DNA from: an uncultured Collinsella sp.
GTDB taxonomy: Bacteria > Actinomycetota > Coriobacteriia > Coriobacteriales > Coriobacteriaceae
Direction: 5' to 3'
Length of the DNA: 9,636 nt
Assembly: GCA_900757205.1 (NCBI GenBank)
Contig: CAAENA010000029.1
Coordinates: forward strand, 1-9,636
Shown: in pieces, positions 1 to 5,190 of the stretch
Numbering within the stretch: the stretch's first letter is position 1
How the letters are laid out: every line of letters starts with the position of its first letter
The notes under the pieces: model-generated
The model's database searches: none
Told to the model about the DNA's origin: nothing
What the model saw: only the letters and a program-made list of their open reading frames with translations
Made by a program: the position numbers and the translations under genes

Positions 1-693
1 CTGACCGGAGACAAGGGTGCCGAGGTCGTGAAGAAGTTCGAGGACAACATCAAGAAGAACCCGAATGCCGATACGGATGCCGTCGAGAAGGAGACCGAGA
101 AGGCTGAGGAGGCCGCCAAGGAGGACAAGTCCGATGCAAAGACATCGGAGACCTCCGATAGCAAGAAAGATGACGGGAAGGCCACAGGCAGCTCCGATAA
201 CTCTGGAAACAAGAGCAATTCATCCTCCAAGAAAGACGAGGGAAAATCCGATAGCAAGCCGAATGGCGGCAACAGCAGCAACTCTGGCTCGAACACCAAT
301 TCAGGCAGCTCATCGAAAAAGGATGACACCCCGGCGCATCAGCACAACTGGGTAGCCCAGACAAAGACCGTCCATCACGACGCTCAGTACAAGACCGTCC
401 ACCATGACGCGGTGACGCATCAGGTATGGCATGACCCGGTAACGGAGGAACACTATATCTGCAACCAGTGCGGTGCGGATATTACGTCAGACCCATGGGG
501 ACATATTAACAACTCTCTTATGAATGGTGGTAATTGCGGAAGCTATCACTCTACCTATGTGACTGTAAAGCAAGGGTATTATGAAACTGTGACCGACAAA
601 GCAGCATGGGACGAGCAAGTGCTGGTGAGCAAGGCATGGGACGAGACCGTGACCACCGGGTACAAGTGCTCTTCCTGCGGTGCCACGAAGTAA
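1..693 (+). CDS. C-terminal part of a low-complexity, Cys/His-rich hypothetical protein (5' truncated)
   Basis: The frame is open from the first base, so the gene begins upstream of the window; the GTG at 28 is probably internal. The visible 230 residues begin with a charged, helix-prone segment rich in Lys, Glu and Ala. A long Ser/Asn/Gly/Lys/Asp linker follows (about residues 45-115), which is probably disordered. The C-terminal domain carries two TVHHDA repeats, two AWDE repeats and two CxxCG knuckles (Cys154/157 and Cys223/226), with a further Cys179 and many His. This suggests a metal-binding ribbon, but that is inference. I know similar His/Trp repeat tails only as uncharacterised ends of secreted or mobile-element proteins in gut Gram-positives. 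No LPxTG sorting signal or membrane segment is seen at the C terminus. A strong terminator follows. The base composition is more AT-rich than the chromosomal genes to the right. The function is unknown. Confidence 0.75.
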   Translation: MTGDKGAEVVKKFEDNIKKNPNADTDAVEKETEKAEEAAKEDKSDAKTSETSDSKKDDGKATGSSDNSGNKSNSSSKKDEGKSDSKPNGGNSSNSGSNTNSGSSSKKDDTPAHQHNWVAQTKTVHHDAQYKTVHHDAVTHQVWHDPVTEEHYICNQCGADITSDPWGHINNSLMNGGNCGSYHSTYVTVKQGYYETVTDKAAWDEQVLVSKAWDETVTTGYKCSSCGATK

Positions 694-730
694 CTAGAAA
701 GAGCAAGGCAATCGTCTATTTCAGGCAAGG

Positions 731-761
731 AAAGCCCCGACCAAATGGCCGGGGCTTTTTC
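731..761 (+). terminator. Rho-independent terminator of the truncated gene
   Basis: The arms AAAGCCCCG and CGGGGCTTT pair, and the inner CC/GG also pair around an AAAT loop with one A/C mismatch. The stem runs into TTTTT on the + strand. It lies about 40 bases after the stop at 693. It also sits at the end of the minus-strand frame that stops at 761, but on that strand only three T follow, so it is a weak terminator there. Confidence 0.85.
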
Positions 762-1212
762 TAATGCTCGTTGTTCAAGTCTTTCGGTGGTTCCAACCCG
801 TTCTGTTTCGATAGCTCTGCGGTCGCACTTTTCATATCACCGATTTCGGAACCGAAGAAATCCGGCTCCTCATGCCCAAGCGAATGGGTGGGCACCGGAA
901 CGATGGTGCCACTGGAACCCTTGATATAGGAGAGGGCATCGTGGCGTTCGCCGACCTCGGTGAGCGATGCAGAGAAAGAGAGCGACACCGACAAGGTTCA
1001 TGCCGCGCTCATTCCACTCGCGCCAATCGCAAACAGGATAAAGGCACTCGAACGAAATAGACAGCCGAGCCAATGCGACGTTCGGTGACCACGGAGCGGT
1101 GTGTCCCGCGCTCGCGCGGATCCAAGCCGACCCATTCACGGACTGCGGAATTGACGCGACCGCCAAAACCGAAGACAAGACTTGGATAAGGCTCGATAGC
1201 GTAGCGCACCAT
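761..1212 (-). pseudogene. Broken reading frame downstream of mobC, unknown function
   Basis: Three successive minus-strand frames look protein-like. Frame A starts at the ATG at 1212, has a Shine-Dalgarno-like AAGGAAAGG just upstream, and stops at 1009. A GTG at 1236 that overlaps the mobC stop is an alternative start. Frame B is open from above 1178 down to 870 and contains a good stretch, DWREWNERGMNL, near 1035-1000. Frame C is open from 1000 to the TAG at 761 and gives an acidic tail ending in PPKDLNNEH. Two +1 shifts, one near TATTTCGTTC (about 1050) and one near CTCTTTCTC (about 980), would join A, B and C into one protein of about 150 residues. The alternative is two small genes: frame A (67 aa) and a TTG-started frame C (994-761). 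I do not recognise the protein, and it is not a relaxase N terminus. Confidence 0.35.
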
Positions 1213-1232
1213 CGACCCTTTCCTTGCCCGCG

Positions 1233-1631
1233 TCACTCATTCTCGATGCTGTCGAAACCCTCGATTTGCAGATGGACGCCGTTTCGGTCGGCTTCCATGC
1301 GGAGCGCCGCGAGCGCTTCCATTATTTCGGAGAACGCCGAGACCTCTTTCTCCAAAACCGCCTTGGCTTCATCTTGGTTGAATACCCCCGCGCCGTTGGA
1401 GTTCAGAAATCTCATGAACTGGTTCAGGTTCGTCCCCTGCTTCGCGAGTTCGTGCGCCGCTATTCTCAAAGGCTCCGTGTCTATGACCCTGATTGTCTCA
1501 TCGTCGGAATTGGCGAGAAGCTTTCGGGCGTACTCGGAAACCGTCATGCCGTTTTTGGCGGCTTTTCGCTTGAGGATTTCCTTCTCGCGCTCCGTCATGC
1601 GCACCTCGACGCGCGCCTCTTTTCTCCGCAT
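1233..1631 (-). CDS. mobC: MobC-like relaxosome accessory protein (ribbon-helix-helix)
   Basis: This is a 132-aa protein. An N-terminal ribbon-helix-helix (about residues 7-40) has a basic strand ARVEVRMTEREKEIL and the helix TVSEYARKLL. A MobC-type segment, LAKQGTNLNQFMRFLN (about 62-77), follows, and the C terminus is helical and acidic. In this family such proteins bind oriT DNA and help the relaxase open and nick it for plasmid or element mobilization. The ATG at 1631 is preferred over the longer frame (to 1751) because GAGAGGAG lies 11-15 bases upstream and because the extra 40 residues would read through the intergenic inverted repeats. The stop overlaps a downstream GTG, so the next frame may be translationally coupled. 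No relaxase gene is in the window, which is odd for a mob operon. The family call is good; the exact partner is unknown. Confidence 0.85.
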   Translation of the reverse strand: MRRKEARVEVRMTEREKEILKRKAAKNGMTVSEYARKLLANSDDETIRVIDTEPLRIAAHELAKQGTNLNQFMRFLNSNGAGVFNQDEAKAVLEKEVSAFSEIMEALAALRMEADRNGVHLQIEGFDSIENE

Positions 1632-1655
1632 GCCGACTTCGACTCCTCTCGTTTT

Positions 1656-1702
1656 CCAAAAACAAGCTACCAGCGAACAGCGCCGCCGCGTTTGCTGGTA
1701 GC
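1656..1702 (-). terminator. Terminator- or attenuator-like hairpin just upstream of mobC
   Basis: GCTACCAGC (1666-1674) and GCTGGTAGC (1694-1702) are perfect 9-base inverted arms, extended inward by two A/T pairs past a wobble. Read on the minus strand, the stem is followed at once by TTGTTTTTGG and then the mobC Shine-Dalgarno. A terminator placed between promoter and gene would act as an attenuator, or it may insulate mobC from upstream transcription. The + strand has no U-tract on its side. Confidence 0.55.
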
Positions 1703-1732
1703 GTAAAATCAGACGGCGGTCACGCCGGCTGT

Positions 1733-1790
1733 CGAAAACAGGCAATCCCAAAATGCCAGTTTTTCAAAGCGCGAGCACCCTCCCGTCAAG
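1733..1790. other. Candidate origin of transfer (oriT): inverted repeat plus nick-like motif
   Basis: AAAACAGGCA (1735-1744) and TGCCAGTTTT (1754-1763) form a 10-base inverted repeat with one central mismatch. About 14 bases further on comes GCGAGCACCCTCCCG (1771-1785). The order hairpin, short gap, GC-CCCT motif matches the known layout of RSF1010/MOBQ oriTs, whose conserved nick region contains AAGTGCGCCCT, and CCAGTTTxTCxAAG at 1756-1769 also resembles the RSF1010 hairpin start. The position, immediately upstream of mobC, is where oriT is expected. The motif match is partial and no relaxase is present to test it. Confidence 0.4.
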
Positions 1791-1798
1791 GTCACTAA

Positions 1799-1891
1799 GG
1801 CCGCTCGGGAGCAAGATGGAAGTGAAGGAAAAGTCCGCAACAGTGGAGTTTGTCCGTACACTTCCCAAATCTTGCAACTCGAAGAGCGGCC
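1799..1891. repeat. Long interrupted inverted repeat (possible structured RNA or cruciform)
   Basis: Nested arms pair in order: GGCCGCTC 1799-1806 with 1884-1891; GCAAGAT 1811-1817 with 1869-1875; GGAAGTG 1818-1824 with 1859-1865. An inner hairpin, TCCGC AACA GTGGA (1834-1847), is flanked by AAA/TTT. The result is one rod of about 93 bases with internal loops and a 3-base bulge. It lies in the gene-free stretch between mobC and the replication gene. It could be a relaxosome or replication structure, or a small RNA. The strand is undetermined, and I recognise no known RNA family. Confidence 0.6.
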
Positions 1892-1926
1892 CTAGCCGGT
1901 GAGCGCTGCTGCTAAGCAACGCGAGA

Positions 1927-1982
1927 GCCTTCTCGGCTTGATAATAGAGGTGCCGCCGCCCCTATTATCAAGCCGAGAAGGC
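1927..1982. repeat. Perfect 21-bp hairpin containing a rolling-circle-like nick sequence
   Basis: GCCTTCTCGGCTTGATAATAG (1927-1947 on the + strand, one base beyond the 20 allowed here for quoting is its final G) is matched exactly in reverse by 1962-1982, with a GC-rich 14-base loop that partly pairs as well. Both arms carry CTTGATAATA, a string I know from the nick region of pC194-type double-strand origins. No U-tract follows on either strand, so it is not a classical terminator. It could be a replication origin, a site for a recombinase, or a processing hairpin at the end of the minus-strand replication operon. The origin reading is inference. Confidence 0.5.
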
Positions 1983-2066
1983 GGGCCTCCAGAGGCTTGC
2001 GGGGCAATCAAGCGAGCGGCGTGGACAGCAGACCAGCATTCATCGGCAACGATGCCGGGCATTATC

Positions 2067-2223
2067 TCACGGCAAAACACCTCGGGCCTCGAAATCGGTC
2101 ATCACGAGCACAGAACCGTCCGGTAGACGCACTCCAGTATCAAACGAAGCCCGCTCGGGAACCTCGATTCCCTCGGCACCCAGAAGCGCCTTCAGTGCAA
2201 CCTTGGCACTATCTCCTAAACAT
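2067..2223 (-). pseudogene. Small frameshifted ORF after the replication gene
   Basis: An ATG at 2223 overlaps the end of the replication gene and reads MFRR before a TAG. Shifting +1 at that point enters a clean frame, SAKVALKALLGAEGIEVPER and so on, which ends in DFEARGVLP at the TGA at 2067-2069. The second frame looks like real protein (helix, then a strand pair around VRLPDGSVLVM) but has no ATG, GTG or TTG start near its beginning. It may be a 50-aa gene broken by one inserted base, a gene with an unusual start codon, or a chance open frame. I do not recognise the product. Confidence 0.3.
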
Positions 2224-3121
2224 AGGGCTGCAAATCCGGATACAATTTGATTACCAAGCGCTCGGCCTCATCCCGGTCCATTCCCCTACTTCCCGGAATG
2301 GGGCCAGCGTGCTCCGCAGGTGACTGCACGAACCACTCGCCTTCCTCCTTGTCAGAACTTATGATGAGGCCAATCCTGAGGCTCTTGCGTCCGTTCGCGC
2401 CGCTTCCGGCATCTACGGCTTGCTCCTTTTCGGGATAATGTCCCTCCCGCTCGTTCCAGGCGTGGAGCTTAGCCCGCCAGTCGCGAATAGGGCTGCCGCT
2501 CTTGTCGCGCCACCCACTGGAGTTGTAGTAGTCAAAAAATTTTTCAGGAGAGACGGCCAGACCACATTGATTGCAGTAGGCCCTCACTTCATTGAGAGTC
2601 GGAGCGCGCGTTCTTCCGCCTTCTTCAAAATCAGACCCTGCCCCAGCCCTAGTTCTAGAGCTTGATGTAGTTTTATCTCTATCTATATGTCCGCAGTCAC
2701 CGTCCAATGACCGTGTGGTCACCGCGCAGTGGATTGCGCCACAATCGCAGGTAGATAACTTTTCCTCTTCAAGCTTTTGAAAGAAAGCCCTTTCAGAACT
2801 GCCTAGATTTCTGAAGATTTCTGGCAAAACTTCGCAGGCTTCTCCTGAATCCTCGGCGATTAAAGGTGCCTTGCCCGCCCGATTACGCGTCAGCTGTTCA
2901 ATGGATTTCTCTCGTCTGAAATCGAGCTGGGACCTATAGGCTTCGAATACGAGCATCGCCGGCTTGGGCAGCTTCGGCTCCTCCTTATCAAGGTAGTAAT
3001 TCCAGATCGCCCAAGCGAGTTTGCTGCATTGAACCTCCGTCAGCACCCTTCTCATGCTGTCGCGCCATTCACGCTCCATCTTGGCGTAATCTGGCTCAAG
3101 TCGACCGTTCACATCAGCCAT
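2216..3121 (-). CDS. Phage-type replication initiation / replisome organizer protein (DUF6291-like)
   Basis: This is a 301-aa protein. Residues about 16-75 match the pattern of DUF6291 replication proteins: a helical block with WAIWNYYLDKEEPKLP, then a VFEAYRSQLDFRRE helix. Residues 172-226 match the segment common in phage and element replisome organizers (APTLNEVRAYC, FFDYYNSSGW, PIRDWRAKLHAW). Such proteins start replication by binding the origin and recruiting the helicase or its loader. Unusual here is a Cys/His patch between them (Cys125, 127, 132, 143 and nearby His), which might bind metal. The ATG at 3121 follows GGGGGGTGAG and sits a few bases after the excisionase-like gene ends, so the two are likely co-transcribed. 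The repeat-rich stretch downstream is a plausible origin. The class is fairly sure; the mechanism is inferred. Confidence 0.7.
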   Translation of the reverse strand: MADVNGRLEPDYAKMEREWRDSMRRVLTEVQCSKLAWAIWNYYLDKEEPKLPKPAMLVFEAYRSQLDFRREKSIEQLTRNRAGKAPLIAEDSGEACEVLPEIFRNLGSSERAFFQKLEEEKLSTCDCGAIHCAVTTRSLDGDCGHIDRDKTTSSSRTRAGAGSDFEEGGRTRAPTLNEVRAYCNQCGLAVSPEKFFDYYNSSGWRDKSGSPIRDWRAKLHAWNEREGHYPEKEQAVDAGSGANGRKSLRIGLIISSDKEEGEWFVQSPAEHAGPIPGSRGMDRDEAERLVIKLYPDLQPYV

Positions 3122-3128
3122 ACGTTAC

Positions 3129-3362
3129 TCACCCCCCACGCAACGACGGCGGGAGCGCAGCCAGTCCTCCAAGTCCTCCATCAGATATAGAACGGGCGAA
3201 CGAGGGGGAGTCGCTGATATGGACATAGGCAGGCCCCCTACCCGCGCAGCGCCAGTTGGCGAGCGTCTTCGGGGAAACGCCGAGCGCACGGGCGGCGTCC
3301 TCACTTGAAAGCGCCATCGGGATGAAAACTGGAGTTGGATTATCTTTGTCTTTGTGCTTCAT
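3129..3362 (-). CDS. Excisionase / MerR-like helix-turn-helix protein, C terminus apparently frameshifted
   Basis: The start is the ATG at 3362, with GGAGG about 7 bases upstream; the longer frame to 3473 has no support. Residues about 16-43 are a winged-HTH of the excisionase type: LSSEDAARALGVSPKTLANW, then RCAGRGPAYV. In integrated elements such proteins direct excision or regulate the replication genes. The as-read frame then turns into an unlikely Gly/Ser/Leu tail and stops at 3129. A +1 shift at the run TCCCCCT (3203-3210) gives instead SPVLYLMEDLEDWLRSRRR, which is the wing and final helix expected of the family, ending with TAA at 3125, three bases before the replication gene ATG. So the gene is either broken by one extra base or uses +1 slippage at CCC-T. 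The HTH call is strong; the fate of the tail is open. Confidence 0.7.
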   Translation of the reverse strand: MKHKDKDNPTPVFIPMALSSEDAARALGVSPKTLANWRCAGRGPAYVHISDSPSFARSISDGGLGGLAALPPSLRGG

Positions 3363-3823
3363 AGCGGCCCTCCGTCCACCTAGTAACGGAGAGTCGATAT
3401 AAACAAAGCGACACAGAGACAGGCATCCTACCCGTTCCCTGCCGTCGCTCCGTGCCTCTACCTGGACCGGCACATCCCGTGAACGACTTTTCCGACCGTC
3501 GCTGCCTTTCGCTCACATAATAGGATGCTGGAAGCTGTTTGCCCCATCTGTAGTGTGGGTTCGCTCGCCTCGAAGCAACGGTTACCAAGCCGCCGTCTTC
3601 TCTCGGGGTGGTATGCCTAGCGGTGACTTTTCGCCAATAGCTCATCTTATGCGCATATCACGACGTTCGCGCAGCCCTGCGAGCACTCATTTACTTTCAC
3701 GGCTCCGTATGCAATTGGCCTTATTCTACCCAAGGTTTCCCGCAGCACCCAAACCGACGAACAACCTGCACATATTTGAAAAGCGGGACAATAGTAGGGA
3801 CACTCGGTCAAAAGTAGCTCTCA
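3363..3823. other. Gene-poor stretch between the element operon and tRNA-fMet
   Basis: I see no convincing gene here. A minus-strand open frame of 101 codons (3340-3645) is Arg-rich, lacks a clear ribosome site and resembles no family. Points of note are a perfect 10-base palindrome TATGCGCATA at 3648-3657 and a direct repeat of GGGACA (in 3785-3802, ACAATAGTAGGGACA). The stretch must hold the promoter of the minus-strand operon; TTTATAT near 3395-3400 is a possible -10, without a good -35. It may also carry the attachment or integrase-arm sites of the element. Confidence 0.4.
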
Positions 3824-3857
3824 ATATAAAAAAATACCTGCGTTTCCGCAGGTATTT
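3824..3857 (-). terminator. Terminator of the tRNA-fMet gene
   Basis: Perfect 11-base arms AAATACCTGCG (3832-3842) and CGCAGGTATTT (3847-3857) close a 4-base loop. On the minus strand the stem runs into a tract of about seven T. It begins 9 bases after the CCA end of the tRNA. Confidence 0.9.
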
Positions 3858-3865
3858 AAGATACT

Positions 3866-3942
3866 TGGTCGCGGGGGCAGGATTTGAACCTACGACCTCC
3901 GGGTTATGAGCCCGGCGAGCTACCAGACTGCTCCACCCCGCA
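3866..3942 (-). tRNA. Initiator tRNA-Met (anticodon CAT), CCA encoded
   Basis: The complete cloverleaf is 77 bases. The acceptor is TGCGGGG against CCCCGCG, the D stem GAGC/GCTC, the anticodon stem CCGGG/CCCGG with loop CTCATAA, and the T arm GTAGG TTCAAAT CCTGC, then A73 and CCA. The initiator features are all present: no Watson-Crick pair at 1:72 (T:G), A11 with T24, and three consecutive G:C pairs in the anticodon stem. It therefore delivers formyl-methionine for translation start. It has its own promoter and terminator. Its 3' end points toward the mobile element, so it is a candidate integration target. Confidence 0.97.
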
Positions 3943-3973
3943 ATGTCTGGGCGCCTCATGTGCGCAAGAAAGA

Positions 3974-4002
3974 ATATTACGCGGGAGTTCGGTAAACGGC
4001 AA
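3974..4002 (-). promoter_or_regulatory. Sigma-70-type promoter for tRNA-fMet
   Basis: On the minus strand TTGCCG (3997-4002) and TAATAT (3974-3979) are separated by exactly 17 bases. The expected start lies about 25 bases before the tRNA 5' end. Confidence 0.7.
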
Positions 4003-4138
4003 GGAAAATCTCGTAGAGCATAATTCCTTCATATTTAAACCCCTCAGCCCCTATCACCGTAAACGAATCGCAGCCGAGCGCCGTCGACGGCACGTATACA
4101 ATGGTGCGCGTCCTTTTATGCCAACACCGGGAGTAGAC

Positions 4139-4912
4139 ATGCTGCTCGCTATCGATATGGGAAATACGCAGACGGCCATGGGCCTGTTTGACGGAGACGA
4201 GCTGGTGCAGTCGTGGCGTATGCCCACCGATCGCTCCTATACCGCCGACGAGATCCACGTGCGCCTGATGGGTTTCTTTAAGATGTACGGCCTCTCGCTC
4301 GATGCGGTTGACGCGATCGCCTTTGCGGGCGTGGTGCCGCAGCTCTCGCGCGAGTGGCACGCCGTAGCCGACCGCATTGCCGCGGACGCCATCGTCATCG
4401 GGCCGCAGACGGCCGCCGTGACCAAGCTGCGCGCGGCGCGCCCCCAGGCCGTGGGCGCCGACCGCGTCGCCAACGCCGTTGCGGCCGAGACTTTCTACGG
4501 CGCGCCGGCAATCGTGGTGGACTTTGGCACCGCGACCAATATCGACGTCATCGATGAGGACGGTTATTACATTGGCGGGGCGATTGCGCCGGGCATCCGC
4601 ATCTCCATGGACGCGCTTGCCGCCCGTGCCGCCAAGCTCGCCAGCGTGCCGCTCGAGGCGCCCGAGCACGCCATCGGTCGCGACACCGAAGAGTGCATCA
4701 AGGTCGGCGCCGTGGTGGGCGCTGCCGCCATGGCCGAGGGCCTGGTCGCGCGCATGAAGCGCGAGCTGGGCCGCGAGGATGCCACCGTTATCGCCACGGG
4801 CGGTCTCGCCGGCATCGTCGCCGATTCGACCGATGCCTTCGACGTGGTAGACGGCCAACTCACCATCAAGGGCATCTGCGAAATCTACCGCCGCATGCAG
4901 GAGCTGGGATAG
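4139..4912 (+). CDS. coaX: Type III pantothenate kinase
   Basis: CoaX phosphorylates pantothenate in the cytoplasm, the first committed step of coenzyme A synthesis. The type III enzyme belongs to the acetate kinase/Hsp70 fold, needs a monovalent cation and is not inhibited by CoA. The 257 residues are the usual family length. Motifs in order: the phosphate loop DMGNTQTAMGLF (6-17), GADR with the catalytic Asp108, the second nucleotide motif VVDFGTATNID (127-136) and YIGGAIAPGI (144-153). The ATG at 4139 is chosen over upstream in-frame codons because GGGAG lies 5 bases ahead and the family motif begins within six residues; the frame further upstream runs through the tRNA. TACAAT at 4097-4102 is a possible -10 with a weak -35. 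It stands alone and convergent to the folate operon. No oddities are seen. Confidence 0.97.
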   Translation: MLLAIDMGNTQTAMGLFDGDELVQSWRMPTDRSYTADEIHVRLMGFFKMYGLSLDAVDAIAFAGVVPQLSREWHAVADRIAADAIVIGPQTAAVTKLRAARPQAVGADRVANAVAAETFYGAPAIVVDFGTATNIDVIDEDGYYIGGAIAPGIRISMDALAARAAKLASVPLEAPEHAIGRDTEECIKVGAVVGAAAMAEGLVARMKRELGREDATVIATGGLAGIVADSTDAFDVVDGQLTIKGICEIYRRMQELG

Positions 4913-4969
4913 AGCAGGGGCTTAAGTCGAGCACGCCCGATGTCACAGCCCCGCAAACGTTCGCCAAGC

Positions 4970-5010
4970 CTATTCCTCAAAACTGAAAATTTTTCAATTT
5001 TGAGGAATAG
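4970..5010. repeat. 41-base palindromic repeat, copy 1
   Basis: The arms CTATTCCTCAAAA (4970-4982) and TTTTGAGGAATAG (4998-5010) are perfect. The palindrome continues inward, with one mismatch, to AAAA-T-TTTT at the centre. No U-tract follows, so it is not a normal terminator. A second copy begins 85 bases further on. Confidence 0.9.
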
Positions 5011-5054
5011 AGACTCCTCGAATACGCCCAGCGCAGCGATATCGTGCATGTTTC

Positions 5055-5095
5055 CTATTCCTCAAAAACGAAAATTTTTCAGTTTTGAGGAATAG
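5055..5095. repeat. 41-base palindromic repeat, copy 2
   Basis: It has the same length and the same outer 13-base arms (5055-5067 and 5083-5095) as copy 1, and the same GAAAATTTTTC centre. There are two adjacent mismatched positions in each half, where copy 1 has one. The copies sit in the spacer between coaX and the convergent operon. They may be an extragenic palindromic element family or paired protein-binding sites. Confidence 0.9.
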
Positions 5096-5126
5096 CGCCA
5101 ACGCGGCCATTCTCTCGGGTTGTGCA

Positions 5127-5157
5127 AAGACCCTCCCCGGCCGAGGAGGGTCTTGTT
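5127..5157. terminator. Shared terminator between coaX and the convergent folate operon
   Basis: AAGACCCTCC (5127-5136) and GGAGGGTCTT (5145-5154) pair perfectly over 10 bases with a GC-rich loop. The downstream T content is modest on both strands (TCTTGTTGT on +, TCTTTGC on -). Its position between two converging genes suits a bidirectional terminator. Confidence 0.75.
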
Positions 5158-5190
5158 GTCATCGCTATCTTTGAGCGCGGGCGCCTCGCG

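Noticed and set aside
1699..1704. TAGCGT, the hexamer named CS-6 in some single-strand origins
   Set aside because: A six-base match without the other conserved parts of such an origin is not evidence.
1099..1706. Two long + strand frames opposite mobC
   Set aside because: They are antisense shadows; the minus frame has the ribbon-helix-helix and MobC segments.
1799..1891. A cobalamin riboswitch, suggested by GGAAGTG and CCGCAACAGTG
   Set aside because: The core boxes do not match in order, no B12-related gene follows, and the segment is better explained as one long inverted repeat.
3340..3645. A 101-codon minus-strand frame upstream of the excisionase-like gene
   Set aside because: It is Arg-rich, overlaps the better supported gene and its ribosome site, and has no recognisable domain.
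3726..3959. Open frames over the tRNA, on both strands
   Set aside because: They contain the familiar translated-tRNA artefacts (GFEPTTSGL on one strand, VVGSNPAPAT on the other).
3977..4858. A 293-codon minus-strand open frame opposite coaX
   Set aside because: The + strand has clear CoaX motifs; the antisense translation is Gly/His/Arg-rich without a ribosome site.
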